In this document: in pieces, positions 60,470 to 64,000 of the stretch
Position numbering within the stretch: position 1 is the first letter of the stretch
How the letters are laid out: every line of letters begins with the position of its first letter
Source: Mycoplana dimorpha
Lineage (GTDB): Bacteria > Pseudomonadota > Alphaproteobacteria > Rhizobiales > Rhizobiaceae
Assembly (NCBI RefSeq): GCF_003046475.1
Contig: NZ_PZZZ01000003.1
Span: 434,001-498,000 of the forward strand
DNA length: 64,000 nt
Direction: 5' to 3'
Program-made: the position numbers and the translations under genes
The notes under the pieces: model-generated
Databases searched by the model: none
Told to the model about the DNA's origin: nothing
What the model saw: the letters and a program-made list of their open reading frames with translations, nothing else

Positions 60470-61873
60470 ATGGCATATGATCTCGTTGTAATCGGCTCCG
60501 GTCCCGGCGGCTATGTCTGCGCCGTCAAGGCGGCGCAGCTCGGCCTCAAGGTGGCGATCGTCGAAAAGCGCGCCACCTACGGCGGCACCTGCCTCAATGT
60601 CGGCTGCATCCCCTCGAAGGCGCTGCTGCACGCCTCGGAAATGTACAGCCACGCCGCCCACGGCATGGATGCGCTCGGCATCGAGGGCCTGGCGCCGAAG
60701 CTGAACCTCGAAAAGATGATGGGCCACAAGGACGCGACGGTGAAGGCCAACGTCGACGGCGTCGCCTTCCTGTTCAAGAAGAACAAGATCGAGGCGTTCC
60801 AGGGCACCGGCAAGGTGCTCGGCGCCGGCAAGGTCGCCGTCCTCGGCGAGAAGGGCGAGCAGGTGCTCGAGACCAAGGCGATCGTGATCGCCACCGGTTC
60901 GGACGTCGCCGGCATTCCGGGCGTGCCGGTCGAGATCGACGAGAAGGTGATCGTGTCCTCGACCGGCGCGATCGCGCTCGACAAGGTGCCGGAGAAGCTG
61001 GTCGTCGTCGGCGGCGGCGTGATCGGCCTCGAGCTCGGCTCGGTCTGGCAGCGCCTCGGCGCCAAGGTCACGGTGGTCGAATACCTCGACACCATCCTCG
61101 GCGGCATGGACGGCGAGGTCTCCAAGCAGTTCCAGCGGATGCTCGCCAAGCAGGGCATGGAGATCAAGGTCGGCGCCAAGGTTACGGGCGTCGAGAAGAC
61201 CGCAGGCGGCGCGAAGGTGACGTTCGAGCCCGTCAAGGGCGGCGAGGCCGTAACGGTCGAAGCCGACGTCGTGCTGATCGCCACCGGCCGCAGGCCCTAC
61301 ACCGAAGGCCTCGGCCTCGCGGAGGCGGGCGTCGCCATGGACAAGCGTGGCTTCGTCGAGATCGACGACCACTTCCAGACGACCGTCAAGGGCGTCTATG
61401 CGATCGGCGACGTCGTGCGCGGCCCGATGCTGGCCCACAAGGCCGAGGACGAGGGCGTGGCACTTGCCGAGATCCTCGCCGGCCAGGCGGGCCACGTGAA
61501 CTACGACGTCATCCCGGGCGTCGTCTATACGCAGCCGGAAGTCGCCTCCGTCGGCAAGACCGAGGAAGAGCTGAAGGCCGCCGGTGTTGCCTACAAGGTT
61601 GGCAAGTTCCCGTTCATGGCCAACGGCCGCGCCCGGGCGATGCTCGCCACCGACGGCTTCGTCAAGATCCTGGCTGACAAGGAGACCGACCGGGTGCTCG
61701 GCGGCCACATCGTCGGCTTCGGCGCCGGCGAGATGATCCACGAGATCGCCGTGCTGATGGAATTCGGCGGCTCGGCCGAAGACCTCGGCCGCACCTGCCA
61801 CGCGCACCCGACCATGTCGGAGGCGGTCAAGGAGGCGGCCCTGGCGACCTTCTTCAAGCCGATTCACATGTAA
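60470..61873 (+). CDS. lpdA: Dihydrolipoyl dehydrogenase (E3)
   Basis: Flavoenzyme that reoxidises the lipoyl groups of SucB, 467 residues. FAD motif VVIGSGPGGYVCAV at 6-19, redox disulfide in GGTCLNVGCIPSK (C41/C46), NAD motif VVGGGVIGLELGS, and the C-terminal HAHPTMSEAVKEA with the catalytic His-Glu. The start is MAYDLVVIG with agga upstream. It ends the mdh-suc operon before a strong terminator. Confidence 0.98.
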   Translation: MAYDLVVIGSGPGGYVCAVKAAQLGLKVAIVEKRATYGGTCLNVGCIPSKALLHASEMYSHAAHGMDALGIEGLAPKLNLEKMMGHKDATVKANVDGVAFLFKKNKIEAFQGTGKVLGAGKVAVLGEKGEQVLETKAIVIATGSDVAGIPGVPVEIDEKVIVSSTGAIALDKVPEKLVVVGGGVIGLELGSVWQRLGAKVTVVEYLDTILGGMDGEVSKQFQRMLAKQGMEIKVGAKVTGVEKTAGGAKVTFEPVKGGEAVTVEADVVLIATGRRPYTEGLGLAEAGVAMDKRGFVEIDDHFQTTVKGVYAIGDVVRGPMLAHKAEDEGVALAEILAGQAGHVNYDVIPGVVYTQPEVASVGKTEEELKAAGVAYKVGKFPFMANGRARAMLATDGFVKILADKETDRVLGGHIVGFGAGEMIHEIAVLMEFGGSAEDLGRTCHAHPTMSEAVKEAALATFFKPIHM

Positions 61874-61909
61874 AAACGCAAACGGCGGATTAAATTTCCT
61901 CCATGTTGG

Positions 61910-61945
61910 AAGCCGCGGCTTGTCTATCGAGCCGCGGCTTTTATT
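61910..61945 (+). terminator. Rho-independent terminator after lpdA
   Basis: Stem agccgcggct / agccgcggct (self-complementary arms, ten pairs) with a nine-base loop, followed by tttattttc. It closes the long mdh-suc-lpdA transcript. Confidence 0.92.
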
Positions 61946-61989
61946 TTCAGGAGGTCGTGTCCCTTAAATTATTGATAAAGGGCAAGAAA

Positions 61990-62487
61990 ATGTCGATCTC
62001 CACGCTCTCCTATTCGCTGTCCCAGCGGCTTGTCCACTGGGTCATGGCAGCGCTCATCCTGTTCAATCTGCTTTTCGCCGACGACATGCATAAACTTTGG
62101 CGCGTCGTGAGAACCGGCGGCAGCCCGTCGACGGACCAGATTGCGGCGGCGAACCTGCATGCCTATGTCGGCATTGCGGTTCTCTGTCTTGCGATCGTCA
62201 GGCTCGTTCTGCGCCTCGCGCTCGGCGCGCCGGAGGCTCCGGCCGAAGAACCGCCGCTGTCAAGGCTTGCGGCGAAGATCGCGCATGCGACCTTCTACCT
62301 GCTGTTCTTCGCCATGCCGCTCAGCGGGATTGCCGCTTACTATTTCGGCGTTCGCAGTGCAGCGGACCTGCACGCCGATCCGATGAAGGTGTTGATGTGG
62401 GTGCTGATCGTCGGGCACGTCGCAGCCGTGCTCGTGCACCAGTTCTACTGGAAGACCGCCCTGGTGCAGCGCATGACGCGGGGGTGA
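61990..62487 (+). CDS. Cytochrome b561 family membrane protein
   Basis: A 165-residue four-helix dihaem protein of the CybB type: YSLSQRLVHWVMAALILF with the first haem histidine, NLHAYVGIAVLCLAIVRLVLR, a third helix with HATFYLLFFAMPLSGIAAYY, and VGHVAAVLVHQFYWK with the last histidines. It transfers electrons within the inner membrane, perhaps to periplasmic partners. I start at MSISTLSYSLSQR; upstream in-frame codons overlap the lpdA terminator. It converges on the TraB-type gene with seven bases between stops. Confidence 0.92.
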   Translation: MSISTLSYSLSQRLVHWVMAALILFNLLFADDMHKLWRVVRTGGSPSTDQIAAANLHAYVGIAVLCLAIVRLVLRLALGAPEAPAEEPPLSRLAAKIAHATFYLLFFAMPLSGIAAYYFGVRSAADLHADPMKVLMWVLIVGHVAAVLVHQFYWKTALVQRMTRG

Positions 62488-62494
62488 GGGCGGC

Positions 62495-63571
62495 CTAAAG
62501 CATGGGGGTCACGGTGAAGCCCTCCTGCCGCAGCAGTTCCACGAGGCCTTCCTTGCCCGGCAGGTGAAGGGCGCCGACGGCGACGAAGGCGTTGCCGGCG
62601 TCGAGAATCGGCGCTGCCCGCTCCGCCATGCGGTGGTTGCGGTCGATGATGATGCGCTGCTCGAAGTCGGCATAGCCGGCTTCGCCGTCCTGACCTTCCG
62701 GCACGGCTGCGCGCATCATCGGCATGATCATGCCGGTCTGGCCGGCCAGATAGAGCTGGCTCATCGTCTCGATCACGTCCTCGATGCCGTCGCCGAGCTG
62801 GACCACCTCGATGAGGCCGGCGAGCTGCGGCTCGACCGGCAGGGAATCGAGCGCCGAAATCTGTTCGAGCAGGGTTTCCAGGCCCTTCAGCGTCTTGCCG
62901 TCCCGAATGGCGTCCTTCGCGAGCTGCTGGTCGAGGAAGGCCGCACCAGACTGCTTGCGCGCCATTTCGCAGGCCGGGAGCGCCACGAAGCTGGCGATCA
63001 TCCAGGGCTTCATGCGCGAGACGGCGGCGAGCGACATTCCGCGCGCTTTCAGGCCGGCGGCCAGGATCGCTGAATCCTTCTTGCCAAGCAGGCCGGGGAT
63101 CGTGCGTCCGTCGGTGAACATGGTGAGGTCCGGGCGCGCCAGCAGGGCGGCGCTCGCCTTCTTCTCGTCTGCGATCTCGTCGGACTCGATGACCACGGTC
63201 CCGGCGGCCTTGTAGGCGTCGGAAGCCCCCTTCGGCATGGCGAGCACGCGCGGATCGGTCACATGCATCGTGCCGAGCAGGTAGGACGGTGGCGTACCAG
63301 CCTTCTCGATTCGCCAGAAGATGCCCTCGCCGTTCGGCGTCGCCTTCGCCTCCTGGATCAGCCTGGAATAGGCGGCGGGGTCGTCGGCCTCGAGCCGCGG
63401 CAGCAGGTTCTGCCCGTGGCATTTGGTGGCGGCGCTGGCAGGCGAAAGCGAAAAAAGGAGGGAAAGAAACGCGACGGCGGCGATGATGTGGGCGGTCGCT
63501 ACCAGCCACAGGCAGGCGTCGGCGAGGCGGTCCGCCAACCCGGTCCGGCCCTGCAGATTGAAGCGGTACAT
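62495..63571 (-). CDS. TraB/GumN family protein
   Basis: A 358-residue exported or membrane-anchored protein. A hydrophobic segment (about 20-45, ending SPASAA) acts as signal or anchor. The TraB/GumN pattern is complete: LLGTMHVTDPRVL near 95 and the C-terminal AVGALHLPGKEGLVELL, the two GxxH motifs thought to form a metal-dependent active site, as in Tiki proteases. The substrate in bacteria is unknown. Confidence 0.92.
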   Translation of the reverse strand: MYRFNLQGRTGLADRLADACLWLVATAHIIAAVAFLSLLFSLSPASAATKCHGQNLLPRLEADDPAAYSRLIQEAKATPNGEGIFWRIEKAGTPPSYLLGTMHVTDPRVLAMPKGASDAYKAAGTVVIESDEIADEKKASAALLARPDLTMFTDGRTIPGLLGKKDSAILAAGLKARGMSLAAVSRMKPWMIASFVALPACEMARKQSGAAFLDQQLAKDAIRDGKTLKGLETLLEQISALDSLPVEPQLAGLIEVVQLGDGIEDVIETMSQLYLAGQTGMIMPMMRAAVPEGQDGEAGYADFEQRIIIDRNHRMAERAAPILDAGNAFVAVGALHLPGKEGLVELLRQEGFTVTPML

Positions 63572-63697
63572 GGCATTGCCTCCAGCTGATGTCGCGGCAC
63601 CCTAGCGACCGGGCCCTCACAATCCCTTAATGGGGCCGGAGAGCGGGGAGGGGGATCGACACTGTTGGCACGGCGTCGCGGCGTTTGCGTGGCGGGC

Positions 63698-64000
63698 TCA
63701 GGCGCGCGGGTGCGCCCGATCGTAGATTTCCAGCAGCCTGGCCGAATCGACGCCGGTATAGACCTGGGTGGTGGAAAGGCTGGCATGGCCAAGCAGTTCC
63801 TGGATCGTGCGAAGGTCGCCGCCGCCGGCGAGCAGGTGGGTCGCAAACGAATGGCGTAGCGCGTGCGGCGTGGCGCTGTCGGGCAGGCCGAGGGCGCCGC
63901 GCAGTTTCTGCATCTCTCGCTGGATGATCGCCGCCTGCAGCGGCCCGCCGCGGGCGCCGCGGAAGAGCGGCTCGTTGGCGGCGAGCGGAAAGGGGCAGAG
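63698..64000 (-). CDS. xerC: Tyrosine recombinase XerC, C-terminal part (5' end outside window)
   Basis: The last about 100 residues of a tyrosine recombinase. [13 protein letters not shown] supplies the catalytic His-x-x-Arg, [13 protein letters not shown] the second histidine and the nucleophilic tyrosine, and the frame stays open to the right edge ([19 protein letters not shown]). The spacing and [17 protein letters not shown] fit XerC, which resolves chromosome dimers at dif with XerD. The N-terminal part and start lie beyond the window. Confidence 0.93.
   Translation of the reverse strand, partial: LCPFPLAANEPLFRGARGGPLQAAIIQREMQKLRGALGLPDSATPHALRHSFATHLLAGGGDLRTIQELLGHASLSTTQVYTGVDSARLLEIYDRAHPRA

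Overview
The window is a stretch of GC-rich chromosome from an alphaproteobacterium, most likely a Hyphomicrobiales (Rhizobiaceae-like) species. This rests on gene content and order: sdhCDAB - zapE - mdh - sucCDAB - lpdA in one run; an alphaproteobacterial mitofilin (Mic60-like) gene beside hemC/hemD/hemY; a coxMNOP-type cytochrome oxidase with two subunit III genes; a CarD regulator next to an RpoH sigma factor; and a tsaD-gpsA-YciI-EVE cluster. I see no rRNA, tRNA, CRISPR array, insertion sequence or prophage, so this is mostly core genome. Coding density is high, and long antisense open frames are common because of the GC-rich third codon positions.

Layout, left to right. 1-3352: a PhoD-like phosphatase with an apparent one-base frameshift and an M3 metallopeptidase, both on the minus strand. 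3642-11553 (plus): a DUF475/TerC-like membrane protein, a GNAT acetyltransferase with a structured leader, a soluble cytochrome c, the oxidase operon coxMNOP plus a subunit IV-like gene, and inorganic pyrophosphatase. 11590-18444 (minus): DUF167, YggT, a glutamine amidotransferase-like protein, a TerB-like protein, and the HemY-like / Mic60-like / hemD / hemC group. 18518-22014 (plus): tsaD, gpsA, a YciI protein, an EVE protein and a small-molecule or lysine methyltransferase. 22421-28746 (plus): a SUV3-like helicase with a long disordered tail, an S4 RNA-binding protein, ferredoxin fdxA, CarD and RpoH.

28931-36479 (minus): a mechanosensitive channel, an M48 lipoprotein protease, and the thiamine transporter thiBPQ under a TPP riboswitch whose expression platform appears to hide the thiB ribosome binding site. 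36738-43612 (plus): thiamine pyrophosphokinase, an ABC-F ATPase, and a CUT2-type sugar ABC transporter in which the two permeases are fused. 43661-44341 (minus): a secreted protein with six perfect-length heptad repeats. 44641-61873 (plus): succinate dehydrogenase, an AprI-like lipoprotein, zapE, then malate dehydrogenase, succinyl-CoA synthetase and the 2-oxoglutarate dehydrogenase complex (sucA, sucB, lpdA) with several small unrelated genes interleaved. 61990-64000: a cytochrome b561, a TraB/GumN protein and the C-terminal part of XerC.

Functionally the window joins the lower TCA cycle (2-oxoglutarate to oxaloacetate) with electron transfer (Sdh, cytochrome c, CoxMNOP), haem synthesis, and supply of thiamine diphosphate, the cofactor of SucA. 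I did not find a clearly new multi-gene system. The best leads are regulatory: the thiB riboswitch platform, a hairpin that bridges the sucA Shine-Dalgarno sequence and start codon, a 24-bp palindrome before mdh, and an EcfG-type promoter match before rpoH. The other leads are the heptad-repeat secreted protein, the fused CUT2 permease and a YciI-like gene wedged between sucA and sucB.
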